A stretch of 22,422 nt of DNA from CALCMJ01 sp964475415. Lineage in GTDB: Bacteria; Bacteroidota; Bacteroidia; Chitinophagales; Saprospiraceae. The notes below the pieces were generated by a model. That model was not told the origin of the DNA. It did no database searches and saw nothing but the letters and a program-made list of their open reading frames with translations. The position numbers and the translations under genes were made by a program. The DNA lies in contig CAYYWZ010000066.1 of the NCBI GenBank assembly GCA_964475415.1, forward strand, positions 1 through 22,422. Reading direction: 5' to 3'. Below, in pieces: positions 1 through 7,728 of this stretch (position 1 is the first letter of the stretch; the number at the start of each line of letters is the position of its first letter).

Positions 1-360
1 TAATGGAAAAAGCACATAACACATAATGACGATGGCATACCCTTTGGGATACGCCGGATACCATCATTTCGTTGTGTGTAATCTAAGAGATCGGGCGCTT
101 CAAAATCTTCCCTTAAAAAAATAAAGATTTTTCCTTAGCAGATTATATTCAGTGGCTAAGGAGAATACGTTGTATCTTAAGATTGGCTCAATGAGAGGCC
201 GGATTTTTGAGTGGTATCTCTGTTTATATTATAAACAAGTCCCAGCGTAATCCTGGTAAGAGAAGTAAAAAGTCCCTAATTCGTAGTTAGGGACAGTTGA
301 TAAAATTCATTGGTGGCCCGCCTAAGAGTGAGGACCCCGTTCAGAATAATTTTCAATAAT
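1..360. other. Gene-free left end with hairpins
   Basis: I see no plausible coding region here on either strand. The stretch holds several inverted repeats: arms CCTTAGC at 133-139 and GCTAAGG at 155-161; an imperfect nested palindrome at about 29-70 (GATGGCATACC against GGATACCATC with CCC/GGG inside); and a strong 8-bp hairpin at 272-294 that I list separately. It is locally more GC-rich than the flanking genes. It may be the untranslated end of a neighbouring transcript or remnant repeat DNA. I recognise no tRNA, rRNA or known riboswitch. Confidence 0.5.
267..294 (-). terminator. Possible rho-independent terminator (minus strand)
   Basis: GTCCCTAA (272-279) and TTAGGGAC (287-294) form a perfect 8-bp stem with a 7-nt loop. 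Read on the minus strand the stem is followed by five T (A run at 267-271 on the plus strand), the arrangement of a short intrinsic terminator. No minus-strand gene is visible just to its right, so its transcript is unknown. It could also be a plain palindromic repeat. Confidence 0.4.
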
Positions 361-361
361 A

Positions 362-1206
362 AAGATACTTTTTGATAGAAAGCAAAGGCATTGGTACCGA
401 ATGAGCTAAAAGATTATTTGTTTGGGTTAGAACAAGAATAACTTGTCGCTTCGAAACTCGCATCTAGAGGATATCAGATAATCTTACATGGCCGAAATAA
501 AGAAAAATTATCTACAGTAATAGCCGAAATTAGAGTCATATCAGGTAATGATAATATCAAAGGCTATGTAGCAGATTTTTCCAAATTATTAGAAGTAAAA
601 AAGATGGCAACTAAAATTAAAGAAGAGTTAAAATCTATAGATGTCTTAGTTAATAATGCAGGAGTATTTAAAACCTCTAACCCAACAGCAAAAAATGGAT
701 TGGATGTAAGAATAGTGGTCAATTATCTAGCGCCATATATATTAACCGAAACTTTACTCCCTCCTCTGAAACAAATGGAAAATCCTCTGATTATCAACCT
801 AAGCTCAGCAGCTCAAGAAACTATATCGCTTCAATCGTTAGAGAAAAACAGTAAGCTATCCGATAATGAAGCTTATGCTCAGAGTAAATTAGCCATATTA
901 TTATGGAGTTTTGGTTTTGCTAAGCAATATCCTGAGGTAACAACAATAGCACTCAATCCAGGATCTCTCTTAAATACTAATATGGTGAAGGAGGCTTATG
1001 GAAAATTCTGGTCTTTTGCTGATAAAGGAGCAGATATAATTATAGACTTAGCTACGAATTCTAAATATATAGAATGCTCAGGAAAGTATTTTGATAATGA
1101 TAAAGGTCAATTTGGGAAAGTTCATTCGGGTGCTTATGATAATAAAACAATCGAAGTGCTTAGCACAAGAACTAAAACTTTGTTGGATTCCTTATTATAT
1201 ACTTAA
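362..1206 (+). pseudogene. Short-chain dehydrogenase/reductase, N-terminal part decayed
   Basis: From 604 an open frame of 200 residues shows the core of a classical SDR oxidoreductase: NNAG (residues 17-20), the catalytic Ser in the SS pair (67-68), and the YxxxK catalytic pair (Tyr91, Lys95), then PGSLLNT after the active site. The cofactor-binding first part is damaged. In the same frame, homology clearly continues upstream from about 445 (ASKLASRGYQIILHGRN, then DFSKLLEV), but a stop sits at 439-441 and there is no ATG, GTG or TTG before 604. Further upstream the glycine motif survives only in another frame (SKGIG at 381-395), preceded by KIL in a third frame across a T run. About 40 extra bases lie between the motif and ASKLASRG. 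A protein starting at 604 would lack the nucleotide-binding Rossmann half and is unlikely to be active. Assembly error is the alternative. The gene converges on the DUF1295 gene with only 8 bp between stops. Confidence 0.7.
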
Positions 1207-1214
1207 TCGACCTT

Positions 1215-1979
1215 TTAGTAAATATAAGGAATCAATTTTCTCACCTCTTTTCTGTATTTTCGATAAGTTTCCATATCGCCATAATCTTCTTCGCGAGATT
1301 TTTCTAAAGGCGGAATACCACTAAATTTTACAAGTATGAAAATAATCCATAATGGACTGATGACCGTGTACCAGTAGGCGATACCTATATTTGACATAGA
1401 GAATAAAAATATACCTATCCAAACTAATATTTCTCCTAGGTAGTTCGGAAACTGTACGAAGCTATATAATCCAGATTGTATAAATGGAGTAGGAGGATTC
1501 GACAATTTTTTGAACTTAGATTTTTGATGATCACTGATAACTTCTAGGTACATTCCGATTATCCAGATCAGGATAGCAACATAATTAATTACAGATAATT
1601 CCGTCGTCTCTACATTAGTAAAAGCTATAATAAAAGGAAGAGAAAGGATCATTATACTTAAGGCCTGCATCACCCAAAAGCCCAAAAATGAAAAAGCACT
1701 TTTTCTGATATCATCGAATCTTTTGTCTTTGCCCATTTGCTGTATTCTGAGGTATAAGAACCCAGCTAGTCTCACAGCCCAGACTGAGATCATCAGAAGT
1801 AGAATAATGTGAAAGATAGATCTAGAAGAATATTGAGAAAAAAGAAAAACAGCGAATAGAAAAAAGGAACCTCCATAGCTCAAATCTGTAATCTTATCGC
1901 TTTGGTTTATATAAGCCCATAGATAAAACAAGCCCTGACTTAAGATAATAATGATGAAGCTGGTAATAAAAATATTCAT
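1215..1979 (-). CDS. DUF1295 / steroid 5-alpha-reductase-like membrane protein
   Basis: This is a 254-residue multi-pass inner-membrane protein with about six to seven hydrophobic segments, the first at residues 1-24. The sequence WAVRLAGFLYLRI (about 68-80) followed by GKDKRFDDIR, and the C-terminal SGLYSFVQFPNYLGEILVWIGIF (written here only as landmarks SGLYSFVQFPNYLGE, then WIGIF), match the DUF1295 family related to the C-terminal domain of steroid 5-alpha reductases and to isoprenylcysteine methyltransferases. In that superfamily the PNYxGE region lies near the NADPH or cofactor site. The lipid substrate is unknown. The gene ends tail-to-tail with the decayed SDR gene and is divergent from the DUF2723 gene, sharing a 214-bp intergenic region. 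The ATG at 1979 directly precedes the hydrophobic N-terminus and is a good start. Confidence 0.85.
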   Translation of the reverse strand: MNIFITSFIIIILSQGLFYLWAYINQSDKITDLSYGGSFFLFAVFLFSQYSSRSIFHIILLLMISVWAVRLAGFLYLRIQQMGKDKRFDDIRKSAFSFLGFWVMQALSIMILSLPFIIAFTNVETTELSVINYVAILIWIIGMYLEVISDHQKSKFKKLSNPPTPFIQSGLYSFVQFPNYLGEILVWIGIFLFSMSNIGIAYWYTVISPLWIIFILVKFSGIPPLEKSREEDYGDMETYRKYRKEVRKLIPYIY

Positions 1980-2155
1980 AGAAATAAGAACGTATTAGTA
2001 AAAGCTAAATGCTATAAATGACAAATTGTTCTGTATGGGGCTAAAACATTGATTTTTGTCGATAGAATCAGGCATCTGAGACGAAGTACGATAATTTTCG
2101 TAGATTAGTCGTGCTTATAGCGCATCTATATACATTTCTACATATATATATTTAT

Positions 2156-2163
2156 TACATTTG
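2156..2163 (+). promoter_or_regulatory. Bacteroidota-type -7 promoter box
   Basis: TACATTTG matches the TAnnTTTG -7 element of Bacteroidota primary sigma factors and lies 30 bp before the ATG of the DUF2723 gene. A TTT at 2134-2136 sits at about the right distance for the -33 element but lacks the usual TTG, so the promoter call rests mainly on the -7 box and its location. Confidence 0.45.
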
Positions 2164-2193
2164 CGTTAAATTAACTAAACAGAAAGCGGTCAT

Positions 2194-5100
2194 ATGAACT
2201 CCTTTAAGAATATAAAATCTATAAGTAGCTGGGCAGTATTTATCATTGCAATGGTGGTATATTACCTAACGGCAGAGAGAACAGGTAGCCTTTGGGATTG
2301 CGGGGAATTTATACTAGGAGCGTATAAGCTAGAGGTAGTTCACCCTCCTGGAGCTCCGTTGTTTCTACTCATCGGTAGATTGTTTACCTGGGTGGCGGAG
2401 ATTTTTTCTTCAGATCCTGCTGATATAGCATTTGCAGTGAACCTCATGTCTGGTATGGCTACAGCCTTTTGTGCATTTTTTGTAGCGAGAACAACGATGC
2501 TTTTTGGCAGAAGAATGTTTGCTAAGGAAGAGTTAGAAGAATCATCAGTAGGGATTAACTTAGGTATAGGCTTTGCAGGTTTAGTAGCAGGTCTAGCTAC
2601 AGCATTCTGTTCTTCTATATGGTTCTCAGCGGTAGAGGGTGAGGTATACGCACTTTCTACTATGTTTACAGCAATGACTTTCTGGGCAGCAACAAAATGG
2701 TATACGAAGCCAGATAATAATATAACAGATAGATGGCTGATATTTGTAGCCTACTTAGCTGGATTATCGATAGGTGTTCACTTGTTAAGTCTTTTGACAT
2801 TCCCAGCTATTGCACTGATGTATTACTTTAAGAAATCAGAGAAAGCAACTTTCTTAGGTTCGGTTTTTAGCCTGGCAATGGGAGCGGCAATGATCGGACT
2901 GATACAGAAATTTATTATTGTAGGTATTCCCTCCATGTGGAAAACATTTGAGTTGACATTTGTAAATGACTTAGGAATGCCTTTTCACTCTGGATTGATT
3001 CCTACGATGTTAGTTGTAGGTGTTTTCTTCTTTTCGATTATAAAGATGACAACCACTAATAAGAAGCGAAATCTGTTTACTATACTCAGTGGTGTATCCT
3101 TACTTATCCTTATCCTTACATCATTCAGTGGAGGTTCTATGATACTTTTTGCACTATTGACCTTAGCAGGAACTTATTATATGTCAAAGGGCAAAGGAGC
3201 AAGATTCAACTATAACATCCAACTGTTTGCCTTAGCAGCATTGTTTGTAACCATAGGATTTTCTACCATAGGTGTAGTCGTTATCAGGGCAAATGCAGAC
3301 ACACCGATCAACATGAATGTTCCTAGTGATGCCTTCAGGTTATTACCTTATATTAACAGAGAACAGTATGGAGAAAGAGCCTTAGTATATGGACCACAAT
3401 TCGATGCGCGACCACAAGATCTGAAGAGAGAAAATAGATACGGTAGAGTAGGGGATAGATACGAGGTTGTAGAAGAAAAGTTAGACTATGTGTACAAGTC
3501 TTCAGATAAGATATTATTTCCTAGAATAGGACATACTGATCCAGGAAGACCAGCCTTACACAGACAGTGGTATAAATCTATTTTTGGAAAAAATCTAACG
3601 GGAAAACCAGGGATGGGATATAATCTTGCTTATATGTTTAATTATCAGATAGGCTGGATGTACATGAGATATTTTATGTGGAATTTTGCTGGAAAACAGA
3701 ATGGAGATCAAGGTTATTATCCATGGGATAAGAGAAAGGGTCACTGGTTTACAGGTATCAAGTTTATAGATGAGATGAAGTTGTTCAACATGGATGAGAT
3801 TACAGATACCATGAAAGCAAATCCTGCTACAAACAAATACTATCTGTTACCCATAATCTTTGGCCTAATAGGTATCTTCTTCATGGTTAAAAATAGACCT
3901 AAAGATTTTGCTGTGTTATTTATCTTGTTCTTGGTTACAGGTATCGGTATTATTATTTATTCTAATCAGCCCCCTAACGAACCAAGAGAAAGAGATTATG
4001 TACTTGTAGGATCCTTCTTTACCTTCTGTATGTGGATAGGTCTTTCTGTACTAGCCATTATGAAGGGATTATCTTCTAAGGTTTCTATGTCAAAGACAGG
4101 GCTAGCAAGTATAGGTGGATTACTTGCTTTATCAGCACCGCTTATTATGGGATTCCAGAACTGGGATGATCACGATAGAAGTGAGCATTATGGTTCTAGA
4201 GATTATGCAGCTAACTTTTTAAACTCAGTAGAAGAGAATGCTATTATATTTACCTATGGAGATAACGATACTTATCCACTATGGTATGCTCAGGAGGTAG
4301 AAGATATAAGAAGAGATGTTAGAGTTGTCAATCTTAGTCTTATAGCCGTAGATTGGTATATCAATAAACTGAGAAATAAAGTCAATGATTCTGCGCCACT
4401 AAAATTCACTTTGCCAGAAAGTGCTTATAGAGGAAAGAAAAGAAATCAGATTATCTTTATGGGTGATGGACAGGCAGTAGATCTAAGACAAGAGCTTAAC
4501 TTTATTGCTGACGATAAGAACATGAGAAGAGGACAGTCGGGAGGAATGCTCAATGTCTCTAGAACTAAAAATTATTATATACCTATCAACAAACAACAGG
4601 CGCTACAAAGCGGATGGGTGGAAGCTCAGGATGCTGACAAAATTGTTTCTAGTATTCCGATCAAGTTCGGACCTAGTGATGACTATTTTACCAAAGACGA
4701 ATTAGCTGTTCTAGACATTCTTGCTAATAACTTACAAGATAGACCGATCTACTTTGCTGTAACTTGTAAAAACGAAAAACTCTTAGGTCTTAACGATTAC
4801 ATGCAACTAGAAGGACTAGGACTACGTATCATGCCGATCAAGTCTGCTAGTACTAAAGAACTTGTAATATATGGAAGTGGTAGAGTAGACACAGATAAGA
4901 CTTATGATAACATTATGAATAAGTGGGCATGGGGTAATTTTGACAAGGTAGATACACACATATCTTCTAGTTATGGTGCGGAGTTGCAGGCCATGAAAAT
5001 AATTATGATGAGAACGTCTAATGCCCTACTAAGTGAAGGAAAGACGGACAAGGCCCTTACGCTCTCTAAGAAATATTTTGAGGCTTTTCCTCATTTTAAT

Positions 5101-5394
5101 TTTCCATATGATGACAGTGTGGTTCCTTTTATAGATGTAATGGTAGCGACGGGAGATATAGAAGAAGCTAAGCGTCATACTAGGATTCTTGCTGAAGAGA
5201 CTTACCAGAATATAAACTTTTTTGAATCATTAGATGAGGAAGATTTTGATGCAGGTTTTACGCAAGACTATGGTTTTGCGATACGATCAGTAAACGATAT
5301 TCTAAGAGTATCAAAACTCATGAAGGATCCTGCCTTTGCTCAAGAGATGACAGACCTACTAGGAGAATACGATATGTCTAAACTAAAGAGATAA
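2194..5394 (+). CDS. DUF2723 (TMEM260-like) large membrane protein, putative protein O-glycosyltransferase
   Basis: This 1066-residue protein begins with a hydrophobic segment (about 13-27) and carries the DUF2723 signature WDCGEF (34-39) and HPPGAP (50-55). The N-terminal half is a polytopic membrane domain running to about residue 365; more membrane segments lie at about 550-690. The C-terminal third is hydrophilic, with the conserved TYGDNDTYPLWYAQEVE stretch near residue 690 and helical TPR-like sequence near the end. The human relative TMEM260 is a protein O-mannosyltransferase, and the acidic WDxxE residues after the first helix are reminiscent of GT-C glycosyltransferases. In Bacteroidota, membership of the family is clear but the substrate is not established. 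The length is normal for the bacterial family (about 1000). The ATG follows a Bacteroidota -7 box by 30 bp. rpiB starts 71 bp downstream and may be co-transcribed. Confidence 0.85.
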   Translation: MNSFKNIKSISSWAVFIIAMVVYYLTAERTGSLWDCGEFILGAYKLEVVHPPGAPLFLLIGRLFTWVAEIFSSDPADIAFAVNLMSGMATAFCAFFVARTTMLFGRRMFAKEELEESSVGINLGIGFAGLVAGLATAFCSSIWFSAVEGEVYALSTMFTAMTFWAATKWYTKPDNNITDRWLIFVAYLAGLSIGVHLLSLLTFPAIALMYYFKKSEKATFLGSVFSLAMGAAMIGLIQKFIIVGIPSMWKTFELTFVNDLGMPFHSGLIPTMLVVGVFFFSIIKMTTTNKKRNLFTILSGVSLLILILTSFSGGSMILFALLTLAGTYYMSKGKGARFNYNIQLFALAALFVTIGFSTIGVVVIRANADTPINMNVPSDAFRLLPYINREQYGERALVYGPQFDARPQDLKRENRYGRVGDRYEVVEEKLDYVYKSSDKILFPRIGHTDPGRPALHRQWYKSIFGKNLTGKPGMGYNLAYMFNYQIGWMYMRYFMWNFAGKQNGDQGYYPWDKRKGHWFTGIKFIDEMKLFNMDEITDTMKANPATNKYYLLPIIFGLIGIFFMVKNRPKDFAVLFILFLVTGIGIIIYSNQPPNEPRERDYVLVGSFFTFCMWIGLSVLAIMKGLSSKVSMSKTGLASIGGLLALSAPLIMGFQNWDDHDRSEHYGSRDYAANFLNSVEENAIIFTYGDNDTYPLWYAQEVEDIRRDVRVVNLSLIAVDWYINKLRNKVNDSAPLKFTLPESAYRGKKRNQIIFMGDGQAVDLRQELNFIADDKNMRRGQSGGMLNVSRTKNYYIPINKQQALQSGWVEAQDADKIVSSIPIKFGPSDDYFTKDELAVLDILANNLQDRPIYFAVTCKNEKLLGLNDYMQLEGLGLRIMPIKSASTKELVIYGSGRVDTDKTYDNIMNKWAWGNFDKVDTHISSSYGAELQAMKIIMMRTSNALLSEGKTDKALTLSKKYFEAFPHFNFPYDDSVVPFIDVMVATGDIEEAKRHTRILAEETYQNINFFESLDEEDFDAGFTQDYGFAIRSVNDILRVSKLMKDPAFAQEMTDLLGEYDMSKLKR

Positions 5395-5465
5395 AAAAGA
5401 ATTGTGGAGAAGAATAATAGAGCTTATCCGCTATATTATAACCAATAGAAAGAAGTACTAATATC

Positions 5466-5894
5466 ATGAAAATAGCTATAGCTTGCGACCATGCCGGGGT
5501 TACTTATAAGGACAGCATTAAAAAATTACTAGCGGAACGGGGATTAGAAATTGTAGATATGGGTACTAATGATAGAGCCTCTGTAGATTATCCAGATTTT
5601 GCCCACCCCGTTGCTAAAGCTGTCGATAATGGAGAAATCTCATCAGCCATCCTATTGTGTGGTACTGGAAATGGTGTTGCTATGACAGCAAATAAATACG
5701 CCAAGGTTCGCGCAGGACTTTGCTGGACAGCAGAAATAGCCTCTCTCATCAGACAGCATAATAATGCTAACATCGTATGTATTCCTGCAAGGTTTACTTC
5801 AGAATGGCAGGCAGTAGAAATTGTAAAAGTATTTCTAGATACAGCTTTCGAAGGAGGTAGACATGAGCGTAGAGTGAATAAGATGATGTGCTAG
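5466..5894 (+). CDS. rpiB: Ribose-5-phosphate isomerase B
   Basis: RpiB interconverts ribose 5-phosphate and ribulose 5-phosphate in the cytosolic pentose phosphate pathway. The 142-residue protein has the family length and motifs: the N-terminal CDHAG with Asp8 and His9, DYPDFA (41-46), the catalytic Cys65 in CGTGNG with the phosphate-binding glycines, and HNNANI (98-103) with the conserved active-site His98. The C-terminal GGRHERR provides the usual phosphate-binding arginines. It is on the same strand 71 bp after the DUF2723 gene. No clear terminator follows it. The related LacAB isomerases share the fold, but the lone gene and motif set favour RpiB. Confidence 0.95.
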   Translation: MKIAIACDHAGVTYKDSIKKLLAERGLEIVDMGTNDRASVDYPDFAHPVAKAVDNGEISSAILLCGTGNGVAMTANKYAKVRAGLCWTAEIASLIRQHNNANIVCIPARFTSEWQAVEIVKVFLDTAFEGGRHERRVNKMMC

Positions 5895-6034
5895 ATTTTA
5901 TGCACTTACTTCTAGACAAGATTACATAAAATTATATATCTCACCCTTTATATGCTTAACAGAGTTTACGTAGTTTACAATTCTCAAAAAAATTGTAATA
6001 GCTACAAATAGATCGACAAAATAATATAGTATTT

Positions 6035-6181
6035 TTATTTTGTTTTAAGGAGCTTAGTACTTACCGCACTGGCTATTCCACCAGCAACACCACCACCAAT
6101 CACGGTTGCAGTATTATGTCCAAGATATTTTAAAACAATAACAACTAAAACAGCAGCTACTGCTGAAATGAGGCCAATCAT
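6035..6181 (-). CDS. Small glycine-zipper membrane protein (hypothetical)
   Basis: The 48-residue protein starts with a hydrophobic helix (GLISAVAAVLVVIVL), followed by KYLGHNTATV and a glycine-rich second hydrophobic stretch (IGGGVAGGIASAV) ending in a basic tail KLLKTK. The GGGxxGG pattern resembles glycine-zipper membrane helices. I chose the ATG at 6181; an in-frame TTG at 6232 would give 65 residues, but the extra 17 residues are polar and unlike a leader. No family is recognised. It is isolated, with about 140 bp to rpiB and 130 bp to the next minus-strand gene. It could be a genuine small membrane protein or a chance frame. Confidence 0.45.
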   Translation of the reverse strand: MIGLISAVAAVLVVIVLKYLGHNTATVIGGGVAGGIASAVSTKLLKTK

Positions 6182-6318
6182 TATTAAGGGGTTCTTTTTC
6201 GTTATGTACGTTATGATTTCACAATGTGTCAAGCTTAATCTGTATTTACAAATTAAGAATTTATTCTAAAGTTATTCTAAGTTTATTATGAAAAGCCTTT
6301 TTTACATGGTTTAGAGAA

Positions 6319-7095
6319 CTACCCTAACTCTACAATCTCATATGGTGATTTGTTCACGGATGCAAAAAGCTTCATAAGTATTTCCATTCCATTTTTAATA
6401 ACACCTAATCCTTTATCGGAAACAAAAGTTTGCCCGGGATCTTCATATCTTGATTTATATTTAAAATCAGTATTAGAGCGTAGTATCATCATTGTTTCTC
6501 TTGTAAGGTCGTGTTCTGTAATGTTGCCCACTGTCATGTGTGTTCCATATAGGTCAAACTGACCTTCTATGATAGTGTCCATAAGTTTTTGAGCATCTGA
6601 TTTAGAATCATAAAATGCAGTTAGTTTATAGAATTCACTATCTCTTAAAGGATTAACAAAATTCCAAGGATTCATTATTATAATGGATTTCTGATTTGCA
6701 GGCTGTTCTATTAGTTCAAAATGATACTTATCCATTTTTTCCTGAATGGCAAGTAGTTCTTTATCTAATAAAGTTTCAGGAAAATTTTTGCCGTACAAAA
6801 TTTGACCATTAAGTACTTTATGTGCATGATTGAATCCATCGGTAAGGAACGAGAAGTTATAATTATCAGATAGGAATTTGTCAAAGCTTATCATTTCTTC
6901 ATCACATTCTTTTTCATGATGATCGAAGTGAGCGTGAATAGGCTCGTGTCGCAAATACTGAAGTTCTAATTTATTTTTGACATCGATAACCTCCTCTCGG
7001 TTCTTAGACGCATAGACGTATGGATTAATCAATGACTCAATTGTCTGAAGACCATTGTTCTTTTTTAGTAGGTGGTATGTCTCTGTTTTATTCAA
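6319..7095 (-). CDS. Hypothetical 258-residue protein with TTG start
   Basis: I do not recognise a family. The product is soluble-looking, without signal peptide or membrane helix. It has a charged helical N-terminal part and a His/acid-rich patch (HEPIHAHFDHHEKECDEE, with His50, 54, 56, 59, 60 and Cys64) that could bind metal, though this is only a guess. A later part has mixed strand-like sequence (SIIIMNPWNFVNP; MTVGNITEHDL). The first in-frame ATG is far inside, so the start must be TTG at 7095 or the 5' end is altered. An ATG 19 bp upstream opens a different frame (MKQLKIIE then stop) that overlaps the TTG, which could reflect a one-base indel near the start. It lies 54 bp downstream of the pentapeptide-repeat gene on the same strand and may belong to the sprE transcript. 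Confidence 0.7.
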   Translation of the reverse strand: MNKTETYHLLKKNNGLQTIESLINPYVYASKNREEVIDVKNKLELQYLRHEPIHAHFDHHEKECDEEMISFDKFLSDNYNFSFLTDGFNHAHKVLNGQILYGKNFPETLLDKELLAIQEKMDKYHFELIEQPANQKSIIIMNPWNFVNPLRDSEFYKLTAFYDSKSDAQKLMDTIIEGQFDLYGTHMTVGNITEHDLTRETMMILRSNTDFKYKSRYEDPGQTFVSDKGLGVIKNGMEILMKLFASVNKSPYEIVELG

Positions 7096-7149
7096 TAATC
7101 TTAAGTTGCTTCATTGATTAAATCTATTTGATCTAGAGTTAATATTAAT

Positions 7150-7719
7150 TTACCCCACGATCTCCACTCCCAGTTGGTCCAGTAGTCCGATAACCTCTGG
7201 CAAAGAAAACTTAGCTTTCTTCATTCTATTTCTAGATGGGTCTATAGAATAGTTTTTTGCACTAGAGAAATCTGCTGCTTCTAGATTTGTTTGTTCGAAC
7301 ACAGCGCGCCTTAGATCTGATGCCTCAAAACTAGCCTTACTCAAATCACTTTCTGTAAAGTCTACTTCCAGCAATTGACAGCCTATAAACTGCGTATGCA
7401 TTAGCCTCATCTTGAAAAAGGAAGTATGGTCTAGCATACAATTGTTAAATGTAATCTTGAGTCCTAGGTCTTTACAGTCTTCAAAACGTAAACCCAATAG
7501 TTTACAATCTTTAAAAGCAACCTCTTGAAACATGGTATCAGTTAAGCTGGCATTGCTTAAGTTACAATCGATAAACTCACAATGTAAAAACTTAATATCT
7601 CTGAGATTTGAGCTAGAAAAATTACAACTTATAAAACTACAATATTCATAGTTAGCAAGGCTTAGATCATTTATGCTATAGTCCTGTTGAGAAAATCTCT
7701 TTTCTTCTATGCAATCCAT
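7150..7719 (-). CDS. Pentapeptide-repeat protein
   Basis: The 189-residue protein is almost wholly built of five-residue A(D/N)Lxx-type repeats, in a looser form with Cys and Phe at core positions: CSFISCNFSSSNL, CEFIDCNLSNASL, VDFTESDLSKASF, AVFEQTNLEAADF. These fold as a right-handed quadrilateral beta helix. The C-terminus (NYSIDPSRNRMKKAKFSLP, then GLLDQLGVEIVG) matches the capping tail seen in McbG- and Qnr-like proteins, which protect DNA gyrase by mimicking DNA. Whether this one acts on gyrase cannot be told from sequence; many chromosomal relatives have unknown roles. Only 9 bp separate it from the end of sprE on the same strand, so the two are probably co-transcribed. The ATG at 7719 is the first in frame. 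Confidence 0.9.
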   Translation of the reverse strand: MDCIEEKRFSQQDYSINDLSLANYEYCSFISCNFSSSNLRDIKFLHCEFIDCNLSNASLTDTMFQEVAFKDCKLLGLRFEDCKDLGLKITFNNCMLDHTSFFKMRLMHTQFIGCQLLEVDFTESDLSKASFEASDLRRAVFEQTNLEAADFSSAKNYSIDPSRNRMKKAKFSLPEVIGLLDQLGVEIVG

Positions 7720-7728
7720 TGACAGCCT

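Noticed and set aside
302..350. Possible tRNA-like sequence (GTTCAGAAT near a GC-rich run)
   Set aside because: No acceptor stem or anticodon arm could be folded.
1091..1324. 77-codon plus-strand frame overlapping the SDR and DUF1295 genes
   Set aside because: It is a shadow frame covering the ends of two well-supported genes.
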